NCBI RefSeq assembly: GCF_017307495.1
Contig: NZ_JAFKHE010000014.1
Span: forward strand, 233,566 to 297,565
Direction of reading: 5' to 3'
Length of the DNA: 64,000 nucleotides
Source: Devosia sp.
Lineage (GTDB): Bacteria > Pseudomonadota > Alphaproteobacteria > Rhizobiales > Devosiaceae
This document shows, in pieces, positions 7,332 to 15,906 of the stretch; the stretch's first letter is position 1, and every line of letters starts with the position of its first letter. Both the position numbers and the translations under genes were made by a program. The notes beneath the pieces were generated by a model. It worked only from the letters and a program-made list of their open reading frames with translations, did no database searches and was not told the DNA's origin.

Positions 7332-8927
7332 CTAGGCGGCGAAGCCCACTCCGTTGAGCGTCAAGTTGCCAAGGGCAAGGTTCCCGTCGGGATCGAGCAC
7401 TTTCTTGCGCTTGGCGACAAGCCGGTAGGTATAGCCCAGATTGACCATCGCGACCTGGGCATAGAAGGAGCGTTGCAGTTCCTCGCCGAGCTTCTTGCGG
7501 ACATCAAATTCCGTGGCCGCCGCGAGCTTGCCGAAGATTTCCTCGGTTTCGTCGCTGATAAAGCCCACCTCGGGCGAGGGGAAAGTGCCGTTGAACTCGG
7601 GGTGCCATAGCGACGGATCGACCCAATATCCACCGGACGTGTAGATGTTCAGCGCGTCCGGGTCCCGGCGCCGTGCCACCCAGGTGTTGAGGTCGTAGCT
7701 GCCGATCTCGAGCTTGAGGCCGGCGCGGCTGGCCTGCTCGACCAGCACCACTGCCACCTTCTCCTGCAGGTCGTTCCCCGAGATCACCTGGATGGTGACG
7801 GGTTCGCCCTTGTAGCCGGCCTCGGCGAGGTAGCGCTTGGCCGCTTCGATGTCGCCGGGCTTGTAGAGGTCGGAGCCGGCGTCGGTGTTGTAGGCACTCT
7901 CGGGCGCATAGATGCTGGGGTTGGTCAGCGCAAAGGCCGGATCGGACACCGCCACCTTCGCGATTTCGATCGGATCGATGAGGGACTGGATGGCCTTGCG
8001 CATGGCAAGGTTCGCCGTCGGACCCTTCTTGTGGTTAAACATCATGTACATCAGGACGCCGGGGCCGTTCTTGATGGCGTCGATGTCGGCGCTGGCGCTG
8101 AGGCGCTTATACTCGGTGTCGGGCACGTCGGTGATGACGTCGTACTCCCCGGATTCGAGGCCGGCGACGCGGGTGGTGGACTCGGTGACGATCCAGAAGA
8201 TGATCTCATCGAAATTGGCGACCTTCTTGCCCGCCTGGTAGTTCGGGGCATCGTCCCGCGCCGCGTAGCCGGCGAACTTGGCGAGCTTGACGTACTGATC
8301 TTCCGCATACTCGACGAACTTGTACGGCCCCGTTCCGACCACCTCGGTGAGTTTGCCCGGCGTGGTGGAAGCCTCGGCGATCTCCTTGGGCATGACGACG
8401 AACTTGTTCTCGTCCGAGCCCAGCATAAGCAGCAGGAAGCGGCCCATCGGCGAGCTGAAGTTAAGCACGACCGTCAGCGGGTCGGGAGTGTCGATCGAGG
8501 TCACGGTGGCGAGGCCGGGACCCTTGGGTCCGACGGTTCGCCAGCGCTCGAGGGACGCCTTCACGTCCTCAGCATCCACTGTGTCGCCGTTGTGGAACTT
8601 CACCCCGGAGCGAAGCTTGAAGGTCCATTTCAGGCCATCCGGCGTCGCCTCGACGCTTTCGGCCAGTTCGGGCGCGGCATTGAAGTCCTTTCCGAACCCA
8701 TAGAGCCCCTCGAAAACGTGCCCCATCACGTGCGGCAGCGGGTGCGAGACCGTCGACTGCCAATCCAGCGTGCTGAGCGGGATATGCAGGCCGATGTTGA
8801 GCGTCCCACCTAAGATCGGCGCCGCTTGCGCCAGCGTCCGAGACCCGAGACCGAGCAGCGGCACTGGCAGCATCGATGCTGCGACAGCGCCCGTGAGGCC
8901 GGCGACGACATGACGACGATGTACCAT
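7332..8927 (-). CDS. Family 5 extracellular solute-binding protein (Dpp/Opp type)
   Basis: Periplasmic binding protein of 531 residues for the Dpp-type importer (SBP_bac_5). The ATG at 8927 follows a very strong AGGGAGGGG ribosome-binding site; the longer frame from 8993 lacks one. The N-terminus MVHRRHVVAGLTGAVAASMLPVPLLGL has twin arginines before a hydrophobic core and looks like a Tat-type signal. Mature-domain family marks include GGTLNIGLHIPLSTLDW, the segment WTFKLRSGVKFHNGDTVDAEDV, and VGTGPYKFVEY. Family members bind peptides but also nickel, sugars and opines; the neighbouring enolases and tautomerase argue that the ligand here is a carboxylate-bearing molecule (inference). Confidence 0.92.
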   Translation of the reverse strand: MVHRRHVVAGLTGAVAASMLPVPLLGLGSRTLAQAAPILGGTLNIGLHIPLSTLDWQSTVSHPLPHVMGHVFEGLYGFGKDFNAAPELAESVEATPDGLKWTFKLRSGVKFHNGDTVDAEDVKASLERWRTVGPKGPGLATVTSIDTPDPLTVVLNFSSPMGRFLLLMLGSDENKFVVMPKEIAEASTTPGKLTEVVGTGPYKFVEYAEDQYVKLAKFAGYAARDDAPNYQAGKKVANFDEIIFWIVTESTTRVAGLESGEYDVITDVPDTEYKRLSASADIDAIKNGPGVLMYMMFNHKKGPTANLAMRKAIQSLIDPIEIAKVAVSDPAFALTNPSIYAPESAYNTDAGSDLYKPGDIEAAKRYLAEAGYKGEPVTIQVISGNDLQEKVAVVLVEQASRAGLKLEIGSYDLNTWVARRRDPDALNIYTSGGYWVDPSLWHPEFNGTFPSPEVGFISDETEEIFGKLAAATEFDVRKKLGEELQRSFYAQVAMVNLGYTYRLVAKRKKVLDPDGNLALGNLTLNGVGFAA

Positions 8928-8942
8928 TTTACCCCTCCCTGA

Positions 8943-8956
8943 GTATAACGATATAC
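8943..8956 (-). promoter_or_regulatory. Palindromic operator upstream of the Dpp-type operon
   Basis: On the minus strand this reads GTATATCGTTATAC, a palindrome centred on CG, the classic form of LacI-family operators. It lies 15 bp before the binding-protein start codon. A 13/14 match (GTATATCGTTATAT) lies at 11281-11294 upstream of the divergent enolase and LacI genes, and a short TCAGG follows both sites. Regulation by the LacI protein at 10111-11208 is inferred from shared position and motif. Confidence 0.65.
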
Positions 8957-9032
8957 TTAAACTAGCCGCGAGCTTTCCGGTGTGCAAGCGCAAACTGCGG
9001 AGAACGAGGGAATACGACGGGGCTAGGGACGA

Positions 9033-10106
9033 CTAGAGAACCGGCCGGAAGGCCAGTAGGGCATCGTCGTGCAGGCGGATCCCGAGCCCTGGCGCATCGC
9101 CGAGCTTCACAGAGCCCGCCGCTACGGCGAAACCGTGTCCCGCTACCGGCCCGTCGACAACCAAAAGATTGTCGAGCCTGGCCGGGAGCGTGTCATGCAG
9201 CACCGACGCCAGATGGAGGGCGGCGGCGGCGCCGACAGCTGTCCAGCAACGTGTGGTGGACGAAACGCCTATCGAAGCCGCTTCGGCCAGCGAGACGACC
9301 TGCATGGCGGCACGAAGCCCACCAACGCGCTCGATGCTCAAAAGCACGCGGTCAGCGGCACCCAACCGGACAATCTGCCCCATTGCTGCGGCGGATCGAA
9401 CCGAGCCGTCGAGGACGATCGGGATGGGCAGGGTCTCACAGAGAGTCGCATGGCCGACGAGGTCGGTCTCGGTCAACGGCTGGATGAGGCTGAGGTTGAG
9501 TCGCGGCCCCGCGATCAGCAGGCCCTCGATGAAAGTGCGGGCGACTGCGGGGTTGTCGAAGGCCCCGGATGCCTCGATGTCGACCTGCACCGACGGACCG
9601 ATCCGGCCAATCGCTCCCGACAGCCAACCTGCCGCAGAATCGACACCGTGACTAGCAGCCTGTCGCGTCGGCCCGCCGCGATACTCGAGCACCACGGCAG
9701 CGCCGGCCGGTTCCCGATCCGGCAAACTGGTTCCGCTGCCGAGATAGTGCGATAGCGCAATCTCCTCCCGGTAACGTCCTCCTAGCATCGCATGGACGGG
9801 GCAGCCGCGGCGCTTGCCGTTGAGGTCGTGGAGTGCAATGTCGAGCGCAGCGAGGACCGGCGGCCCGATCGTAGCGTCCCGGTCGGTCACGGTGGCGATC
9901 GCATCGAGGGCGGAGTTGATGTTGCGCCCGTCGACGGCGCCGAGTAGGCGAGCGCTTGATTGCAGCAGCCCGAGTGCGGCAGACTGTGCAGCGGCCTGCG
10001 GCAGGCAGATCTCGCCGAATCCGGTCAGGTCGCCGTCGTGCAAGGACGCCAGCAGACCCCTGCCCCCGGCCTCCGCACCCACAATTTCGAACCAGCGAAT
10101 CTGCAC
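9033..10106 (-). CDS. Enolase-superfamily protein lacking catalytic residues
   Basis: The 357-residue protein has the enolase-superfamily fold pattern: a capping domain with GDLTGFGEICLP and ALDIALHDLNGKRRGCPVHAMLGG, then a barrel domain. Aligned with the intact paralogue at 11325-12509, the catalytic KxK is replaced by LEY (140-142). The metal ligands Asp/Glu/Asp become E178, I208 and D233 (IEQP is LIQP, LDES is LDGS), and the second catalytic Lys is S257 (LKPNRVGG is LSIERVGG). It is therefore very unlikely to do the usual proton abstraction. The frame is intact and starts 4 bp after the LacI stop, so the two are co-transcribed. A binding, scaffolding or regulatory role is possible; recent loss of function is the alternative. 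Confidence 0.85.
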   Translation of the reverse strand: MQIRWFEIVGAEAGGRGLLASLHDGDLTGFGEICLPQAAAQSAALGLLQSSARLLGAVDGRNINSALDAIATVTDRDATIGPPVLAALDIALHDLNGKRRGCPVHAMLGGRYREEIALSHYLGSGTSLPDREPAGAAVVLEYRGGPTRQAASHGVDSAAGWLSGAIGRIGPSVQVDIEASGAFDNPAVARTFIEGLLIAGPRLNLSLIQPLTETDLVGHATLCETLPIPIVLDGSVRSAAAMGQIVRLGAADRVLLSIERVGGLRAAMQVVSLAEAASIGVSSTTRCWTAVGAAAALHLASVLHDTLPARLDNLLVVDGPVAGHGFAVAAGSVKLGDAPGLGIRLHDDALLAFRPVL

Positions 10107-10110
10107 GACT

Positions 10111-11208
10111 TCAATCCGTCAGATGAGAGCGGGGGTCTGCGGGCGCGACCGTTCGGCCAACAAGTCCGTGGACAGGGGATGGGGCCGCGCGCGGGGCGGC
10201 ACACGATTGCCGAACCACGAGACGGGTCCGAAGGGTCAACTGGGCGGCGTCCGGGGAGTGACCGCTCCGCTCTAGCTTGGAGACCAGCGCATCGCATGCA
10301 AGCTTGCCCATGTAATATCGCTCCTCGCGCAGCGTCGTTATCGCCGGCGAATAGAATCTGGCCCAGTCCGGATCATCGAACCCGACGAGACTGATGTCGC
10401 CCGGGATTCGAACGTCATGGTCGCGCAGGCACTCGAGCACTGCCCCCGTCATCGACTCGTTGCATACCAGTATGGCGGTGGGAGGTTCGGTCAGGGAGAT
10501 CAGGCGGCGCGCCGCGGCATAGGCTTCGTCCCGGCGGTAGTTACCGTAGACAACGAGAGTTTCGTCGGACTCGAGGCCGGCCTCCGCAAGCCCGACGCGA
10601 TAGCTCTCGAGGCGCAGCCTGCCGCTCTCGAGTTCCAGGTCGCCGGCGACGAGGCCGATCCGGCGATGTCCAAGGCCGCTGAGGTAGGCAACCGCGTCGG
10701 CGCCGGCTCGCCGCTCGTCGGTGGCGACGACGGCTGCCCTTTCGCTGCCGACATCGACGTTGACGGTGACGATGGGAAAGCCGGAATCCACCGCCTGCCT
10801 GAAGGCGCGCACGTTACGATCGAGAGGTGACGCGATGATGCCGTCGATGCCTCGTTCGCGCATGTCGCGCAGGCAATCCATTTCACGAGCGGGATCGTCG
10901 CCGGTATTGGACAGAATGACGCCGTAGCCCGCACGTTTCGCCGCCTCCTCGACGCCTTGGACAAACGTGGTCCAGTGATAGCTGCTGATCTGGCTGATCA
11001 GCACCCCGATCGTATTGGTCCGGCGCAGACGCAGCGAGCGGGCCACGCCGTTGGCACGGTAGTTGAGCTTTTTCGCCGCGGCCATGACGCTGGCGCGCGA
11101 CTTTTCGCTGAACGAGCCATAGCCCCCCAGAACGCGGCTGGCGATGCCGACGGAGACGCCTGCTTCGGCTGCAACGTCCTTGAGAGTGATGGATAAACGC
11201 TTAGTCAT
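10111..11208 (-). CDS. LacI-family transcriptional regulator
   Basis: DNA-binding repressor of 365 residues. The N-terminal HTH is ITLKDVAAEAGVSVGIASRVLGGYGSFSEKSRASVMAAAKKLNYRANGVARSL (about residues 7-60), with the hinge helix ending there. The rest is a periplasmic-binding-like sensor domain (TIGVLISQIS, GIDGIIASPLD, LVGFDDPDWARFYSPAITTL). It is divergent from the enolase at 11325, with 116 bp between that contain a CG-centred palindrome (11281-11294). A matching site precedes the Dpp-type operon at 8943. It probably controls both units in response to the transported compound or a derivative. Confidence 0.93.
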   Translation of the reverse strand: MTKRLSITLKDVAAEAGVSVGIASRVLGGYGSFSEKSRASVMAAAKKLNYRANGVARSLRLRRTNTIGVLISQISSYHWTTFVQGVEEAAKRAGYGVILSNTGDDPAREMDCLRDMRERGIDGIIASPLDRNVRAFRQAVDSGFPIVTVNVDVGSERAAVVATDERRAGADAVAYLSGLGHRRIGLVAGDLELESGRLRLESYRVGLAEAGLESDETLVVYGNYRRDEAYAAARRLISLTEPPTAILVCNESMTGAVLECLRDHDVRIPGDISLVGFDDPDWARFYSPAITTLREERYYMGKLACDALVSKLERSGHSPDAAQLTLRTRLVVRQSCAAPRAAPSPVHGLVGRTVAPADPRSHLTD

Positions 11209-11280
11209 GCGTCGCGCGCTTGGTTCCGCAGTTAGGTCCGAACCGGCCCTGAGATAACCTGAGGCGGCTAGACGGTCAAC

Positions 11281-11294
11281 GTATATCGTTATAT
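11281..11294 (+). promoter_or_regulatory. Palindromic operator in LacI/enolase divergent promoter
   Basis: GTATATCGTTATAT, followed by TCAGG, sits 30 bp upstream of the enolase ATG at 11325 and 72 bp upstream of the divergent LacI start. It matches the site at 8943-8956 in 13 of 14 positions when that one is read on the minus strand. It is placed to repress both divergent genes. Confidence 0.65.
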
Positions 11295-11324
11295 CAGGTT
11301 TCGTAACCCGGGTGTTCCTGCAAG

Positions 11325-12509
11325 ATGAAAATCATATCAATCGACTTCTTCCCGCTTACTCTCGAAGCGCCCGGCGACGCAGGAACCGACGCTTCCGCCG
11401 ACCAGCAGGCAACATTCACGCCCGAGATGCTGGCAGCGCGCCGTTATGCGCCGCCCGAAACGGTGTTCGTCCTCATCAGGACGGACGAAGGACTCGAAGG
11501 CTATGGCGACGGGGCCACCCTGCCGCACTATCTTGGCCATGGCATGGGCAGCATGCTGGACTGGCTCGGCCGCTTTCGGAACGTCCTCACCGGCGAGGAC
11601 CCCCTGAACATCGCCGGCATCCACCACCGCATGGAGGCCGTGGCCAGCATCGGCGTCCCGGGATGCCGGCCGGCCCAGGCGGCGATCGACATGGCGATCT
11701 ACGACCTGGCGGGCAAGGCCCAGGGCTGCCCGGTCTACGAGCTGCTGGGCGGGAGCTATCGGCAGGAACTGGAACTGCAGACGCAAATGCATGGCCACAC
11801 GGTCGATCAGTTGCTGGGCGTCTGCAACTATTACGTGGAGCGCGGCTTCACCGGACTGAAGCTGAAGATCGGCTCGCAATTGCGACAGCACGGCTACGCC
11901 AAGGCCCTGTTCGATGCCGATGCAGACAAGGTTGCCGGCGTCATGGCGCGGCTTCCGCATCATGTCCAGGTTGATGTCGATGCGAACCAAGGCATCATGA
12001 ATGCCAAGATGGCGGTGGCCATGTTCGAACGCGTGCGGCGGCAGGCCTTTCACCCGAACATGGCGATCGAACAGCCGCTGCACCACCTTGACCTTGCTGG
12101 CCACGCGCAGATCAGGCGGATGCTGCCGTTTCCCGTGGTGCTGGACGAATCGGTAACGTCGCCAACCGCCATGCTGCAGATCGTGCGCATGGAGGCGGCC
12201 GACCGCATCGTGCTCAAGCCGAACCGCGTCGGCGGGCTGTGGCCCGCCCGGCGCATCATCGACATCTGCGAAGCGAACGGCATCGGGGTCAGCCTCGACA
12301 CGATGCCGTTCACCCTGCTCGGCGACACGATGCTGTGCCATCTGGGTGCAACGATCAGGCATCACTTTCCGCTGGATGCTCAGGGTCACACCTTCTTTGC
12401 CGGCACGCCGTTCAGCGGCGGTGTGGCGATCCGTGGCGGACGAGCGCATATCGGCGCCGCGCCGGGCCTCGGCGTCGAGGTCGATCCCAACCTGCTTCCG
12501 CGCGACTAG
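11325..12509 (+). CDS. Enolase-superfamily enzyme, MLE subgroup
   Basis: This 394-residue protein carries a complete muconate-lactonizing-enzyme-type active site: K179-x-K181 (GLKLKIG), metal ligands D219 (VDVDAN), E249 (AIEQP) and D274 (VLDES), and K298 (VLKPNRVGG). The capping domain shows YGDGATLP and IDMAIYDLAGKAQGCPVYELLGG. Such enzymes abstract a proton alpha to a carboxylate (cycloisomerases, epimerases, dehydratases). It is divergent from the LacI gene and preceded by the shared operator, so it likely processes the compound brought in by the Dpp-type importer. The reaction cannot be fixed from sequence alone. The Shine-Dalgarno sequence is weak. Confidence 0.9.
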   Translation: MKIISIDFFPLTLEAPGDAGTDASADQQATFTPEMLAARRYAPPETVFVLIRTDEGLEGYGDGATLPHYLGHGMGSMLDWLGRFRNVLTGEDPLNIAGIHHRMEAVASIGVPGCRPAQAAIDMAIYDLAGKAQGCPVYELLGGSYRQELELQTQMHGHTVDQLLGVCNYYVERGFTGLKLKIGSQLRQHGYAKALFDADADKVAGVMARLPHHVQVDVDANQGIMNAKMAVAMFERVRRQAFHPNMAIEQPLHHLDLAGHAQIRRMLPFPVVLDESVTSPTAMLQIVRMEAADRIVLKPNRVGGLWPARRIIDICEANGIGVSLDTMPFTLLGDTMLCHLGATIRHHFPLDAQGHTFFAGTPFSGGVAIRGGRAHIGAAPGLGVEVDPNLLPRD

Positions 12510-12543
12510 AAGCGCCCGCACCGGCTGCGGCGGCCAGTCGGGC

Positions 12544-12559
12544 ATGCCGTTCCCGGCAT
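12544..12559 (+). terminator. Possible stem-loop after the enolase gene
   Basis: ATGCCG-TTCC-CGGCAT forms a 6-bp stem 35 bp after the enolase stop. There is no run of T after it, so it is at best a weak or factor-dependent terminator. Confidence 0.3.
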
Positions 12560-12650
12560 CAGGCGGTAGGCGGCGTGCTCGATCATGCAGGGGTCGAAGA
12601 TCAGGGAGCTGTCGGCAGATCCCCAGCATGCGTTTCCCGGTCATGGCCAG

Positions 12651-12764
12651 ATGAAGCCGGAGCAGTTTGAGATCGAGCGGCTGCGCAAGGAAGCGGCGAA
12701 GCTGAAGGCGGAGCGCGACATCCTAAAAAAGGCCGCAGCCTTCTTCGCGAGGGAAGTGACGTGA
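12651..12764 (+). pseudogene. IS3 orfA 3' fragment
   Basis: Encodes [20 protein letters not shown] and [12 protein letters not shown], the leucine-zipper C-terminus of IS3-family OrfA, ending in TGA at 12762-12764. The upstream helix-turn-helix part is missing. The slippery AAAAAAG at 12725-12731 is the normal -1 frameshift site for making OrfAB. Confidence 0.75.
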
Positions 12765-13552
12765 GGTCGCTTTCATCGCGAGGCACCGGGGCATCTGGCC
12801 GGTGGCATGGCTATGCGAGGCGCTGGATATCTCCCGGTCGGGTTTCCATGCCTGGCTCAACCGCAGTCCCAGCGCCCGCTCGCGGCAGGACGAAGGCTGG
12901 TGACGACCATCGATCGCAGCGTCACGAGCAGCGACCGTACCTAAGGTGCCCGGCGTGTCTGGCACGACCTGCTGGCGGAGGACCGAACTGCGGCCTGCAT
13001 CGCGTCGAGCGGCTGATGCGGGAGAACGGCCTGCGGGCACGTCCAAGGCGCCGTGGCCTGCCCAGGGATACCGCAAGCGTTCCGCCATCTCCGACAACCT
13101 AGACCGCCGAAGGCTGGCTCTACGTTGCCGCTGTCGTCGACCTGTTCTCCCGGCGCGTGGTCGGCTGGGCGATGAAGGCAGAGATGACGGCCCAGCTCGT
13201 CACCGACGCACTCCGCATGGCGATCTGGCGGAGAGGCAAGCCCATTAGCCTGCTGCACCACTCCGACCAGGGCAGCCAATACACATCCGAGCAGTTCCAG
13301 CGCCTGATGGCCGACCACGGCATCACCTGCTCGATGAGCCGGTCGGGCAACGTCTGGGACAACGCGGCGATGGAGCCCCTCTTCTCCTCGCTCAAGACCG
13401 AACGGTGTGCCCGCAAGGTCTACAGGACGAGGGATGATGCCAGGGCGGACGTGTTCGACTACATCGAGCGCTTCTACAATCCGCGCCGGCGACACTCAAC
13501 GCTGGGCTATCTCAGCCCAGTCGAGTTCGAGGACAAAGCTATGCTAGCTTAA
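12760..13552 (+). pseudogene. IS3 orfB transposase, multiply frameshifted
   Basis: The order of the transposase is preserved but spread over three frames: FIARHRGIWPVAWLCEAL and SGFHAWLNRSPSARSRQ, then LVTTIDRSVTSSDRT with a TAA where a Tyr codon is expected (YGARRVWHDLL), then GLHRVERLMRENGLRARPRRRG, then VAAVVDLFSRRVVGWAM. From 13157 to 13552 the catalytic core is continuous (HHSDQGSQYTS with the second Asp, WDNAAMEPLFSSLKTE with the Glu, and FYNPRRRHSTLGYLSPVEFE). At least three indels and one nonsense change mean it is inactive. Confidence 0.82.
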
Positions 13553-13585
13553 CCTCGTGTCCGAAAAATCAGCAGCAGCTCAAGG

Positions 13586-14224
13586 AGCGGAGTTTGGAGT
13601 GGGCGAGGAACAGGTAGTTCACCCGATCGGTCACATGGTCGGAGAACTCGTTGCCGAGCGCGAAGCCGAGCCGGAACAGCGTGCCGTCCTTGCCGACATA
13701 ATAGATGCCGGCGATCTTGGGCTCCTCGGCTGCGTCCCTGGCGAAGGCCGGCGAGGGGATCGGCTTGCCGGGGCAGCGACGATGTTGCCGTTGCCCTTGT
13801 AGAACCATTCTGGCTGCACGCCGACCTGGCCGGGTGCAGGCTTGCCGCCCTCGAGGCCCATCCGGAACATCTTCATTGAGTCGGCCAGCGGTGCCTCGGC
13901 GGCCTCCTGGTTCGACTTGTGCATGGCGTCGCGGGTCGAGGCCGAACCGAGGTGGGTGGGGCCGGTGCCGGTGACGTAGAGGTGGGCAGTATCGGGGTGA
14001 TCGACCGGAGCCAGCAGGCGGCCTTCGGCGGCGATCTTGTTCTTGTCCACGGCAGCGCCGAGGCCCTTCTCGATCACTACTTCCCGCAGGCTCAGGCCGC
14101 GCTCGGCTGCTTCGGCCGCGAAGGCATAGACACTGGCAACGCCGGTCACTGTACTGGTGGTACCGTCTTCGGTGGCGCCGACGGCGCGGTTGCCCTTGTC
14201 GTCAATGAACTGGATCAGGTGCAT
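13586..14224 (-). pseudogene. GguC/AraD1-type FAH-family protein, truncated by IS3
   Basis: Starts at ATG 14224 with MHLIQFIDDKGNRAVGATEDG, then LLAPVDHPDTAHLYVTGTGPTHLGSASTRDAMH and VGVQPEWFYKGNG, the pattern of the AraD1/GguC branch of fumarylacetoacetate-hydrolase-like proteins (about 330 residues). One base is lost near 13770 (GCCCCGGCAAG); the rest (KPIPSPAFARDAAEEPKIAGIYYVGKDGTLF, LGFALGNEFSDHVTDR) follows in another frame. The reading then ends after LAHSKLRS at the IS3 edge, so the C-terminal third is gone. AraD1 proteins are linked to 2-keto-3-deoxy sugar-acid breakdown. It follows the SDR gene directly and was the last step of that operon. Confidence 0.8.
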
Positions 14225-14992
14225 CTAGCCGGCGAACCTTGCACCAAGGCCGCCGTCGACGCGCCAGTTTGCGCCGGTCACGAAGCTGGCCTCGTCGGAC
14301 AGCAGAAAGGCGGCGCAGTTGGCAATCTCCGCCGGGCTGGCGATACGCCCCATCGGGTGTACGTCCAACACCTTCTGACGCATCTCGGGCGGGTTGCGCG
14401 CAAAATACTCGGCAACGAGGAATGTCTCGGTCCAGCCGGGCGACAGGGCGTTGACGCGTATCTGGTGCCGTCCGACCTCGAGGGCGAGCGACCGCGTCAA
14501 GCCGACGAGACCGGACTTGGCCGCGGCATAGGGGAAATAGCCCGGGAAAGTGTGATCGGCATGGACGGAGGCGATGTTGACGATCGCTCCCTTTCTCGCT
14601 GCGATCATTGCGGGCAGTACGACCCGGGCGCAAAGCCATGCCGACTTGAGGTCAACGGACATGAACTCGTCCCATTGCACTTCGGTCATCGTCACCGGAT
14701 CGGCATTCGAGTTGCGCCCGGCGTTGTTGACGAGGCCGGTCACCGGCCCGAGCTTGGCGACCGCGCCGCGGTGGAAGTCCTCGATATCGTCGGCAAAACG
14801 AATGTCGCCGCGGGCAAAATACACCCGGTCGGGCGCATTCAGCGATGCGATGAAGGCCCGGCCGGCTTCCTCCTCGACATCGATGATCGAGACGCCGGAG
14901 CCCTCTGCGAGTGCCTTTTCGACAATCGCGGCGCCGATGCCGCGGCTGCCGCCGGTGACGACTATGTGGTGACCTTCAAGGCGCTTAGTCAT
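14225..14992 (-). CDS. Short-chain dehydrogenase/reductase
   Basis: Classical SDR of 255 residues from the ATG at 14992 (MTKRLEGHHIVVTGGSRGIG). That start is preferred to 15031 because TGGSRGIG then sits at its usual place near residue 12. It has the NNAG motif (LVNNAGRNSN), catalytic Ser in NIASVHADH and the YAAAK Tyr-Lys pair. It overlaps the upstream mutarotase gene by 8 bp and abuts the GguC remnant. In this neighbourhood it most likely oxidises a sugar at C1 to a lactone, or a related sugar-alcohol step; the substrate is inferred from context only. Confidence 0.9.
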   Translation of the reverse strand: MTKRLEGHHIVVTGGSRGIGAAIVEKALAEGSGVSIIDVEEEAGRAFIASLNAPDRVYFARGDIRFADDIEDFHRGAVAKLGPVTGLVNNAGRNSNADPVTMTEVQWDEFMSVDLKSAWLCARVVLPAMIAARKGAIVNIASVHADHTFPGYFPYAAAKSGLVGLTRSLALEVGRHQIRVNALSPGWTETFLVAEYFARNPPEMRQKVLDVHPMGRIASPAEIANCAAFLLSDEASFVTGANWRVDGGLGARFAG

Positions 14993-15905
14993 GCGTGTTG
15001 CTCTCGTTTGCTTGTTCGCGGGGACCGACACTCATCGTGGCCATCCACGAGCGGCTTTCACCCACCGCCAGTGTCGCAGGACCGGGAAGGTCCAGCGCCT
15101 GGCCGAGGTGATCGACCGGAGCCGTCGTCGGCTCAAGCGCTATGTGGTGGATGTTGCCGGGCTGCGGCCAGCCGCCATAGTTGAGCCAGATGCCAAGGTC
15201 TTGGATCGTTCTGTCCCATGCGATCGTCAACCACTTCTCACCATGACCGACGGCAACGTGCCTTCCGGCTAGGCCGGTGGCGTAAAGCTTGGCGGCAAAC
15301 CGGGACTGAACCGGCTGCACGCGATCGAGAGGTTCCAGGCAATCAGCACTTGGACCGGGCCAGGGCAGCGACGCCTTGATGACGGAAACTCCGTCACGGG
15401 CGAGGTGCGTGACCGAAACGGTATCGACGCTATCAAGCACGATGCGATCCCTGTCGCTTACGGCCAGGAGGGCATGCAGCGCCCAGAGATAGGGCAGCGG
15501 GGTTCCGCCGAGATTGTCGAGGCGGTAGTCAGCCCGCAGGTGCGGGCCATCGACCCGCAACCGGCGCTCGAACCGAAACTGCGGATCGTCGTAGCGGAGG
15601 GTGAGTTCTATCTCGGAGCTGCGGACTACAGTCCACTCGCGGCCCCAGACATCGCCGTGGTCGCGCAGGCGCCGGCCCCAGCTGGTGCCGCTCGCGTCCC
15701 AGGGGGACACGGTTGGAAAGCATTCGTCCCAACCGACGCACTCTTCGGCTCGATACTGGGCATCCTCGCCGGTGTTCGGGCTGTATCCGCCCTGGGCCAT
15801 CCACTCCCGGCCGACTGCCTTGTCGAGCAGGCTTACTACGCGGGCGCCGTAGCTTGGCGATACGGTCACGCGCAGCTGCTCGTTTTCGATCTTGATCGGG
15901 TCCAT
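14985..15905 (-). CDS. Galactose mutarotase-like (aldose 1-epimerase family) protein
   Basis: The start MDPIKIENEQLRVTVSPSYGARVVSLLDKAVGREWM at 15905 lies 1 bp after the stop of the DgoD-like gene; longer forms would run into that gene. The beta-sandwich galactose-mutarotase fold is suggested by SPSYGARVVSL, EECVGWDECFPTV and the late segment LGIWLNYGGWPQPGNIHHIALEP, which resembles the His/Glu region of aldose epimerases. Length is 306 residues. It would speed anomer conversion of the sugar feeding the SDR. Catalytic residues cannot be assigned with certainty by eye. Confidence 0.78.
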   Translation of the reverse strand: MDPIKIENEQLRVTVSPSYGARVVSLLDKAVGREWMAQGGYSPNTGEDAQYRAEECVGWDECFPTVSPWDASGTSWGRRLRDHGDVWGREWTVVRSSEIELTLRYDDPQFRFERRLRVDGPHLRADYRLDNLGGTPLPYLWALHALLAVSDRDRIVLDSVDTVSVTHLARDGVSVIKASLPWPGPSADCLEPLDRVQPVQSRFAAKLYATGLAGRHVAVGHGEKWLTIAWDRTIQDLGIWLNYGGWPQPGNIHHIALEPTTAPVDHLGQALDLPGPATLAVGESRSWMATMSVGPREQANESNTHD

Positions 15906-15906
15906 C

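Larger units (their letters stand above)
12651..13585 (+). mobile_element. Degenerate IS3-family insertion sequence
   Basis: Holds an orfA 3' part, an AAAAAAG frameshift heptamer (12725-12731) and a broken orfB with the DDE core. The right end abuts a truncated GguC/AraD1 gene on the opposite strand near 13586; the terminal sequence TGTCCGAAAAATC at 13559-13571 resembles IS3-type ends. The left end is unclear because orfA already lacks its 5' part at 12651. Confidence 0.8.

Noticed and set aside
11337..12644. 435-codon minus-strand frame opposite the MLE-type enolase
   Set aside because: No family pattern, and the plus strand has a complete enolase active site.
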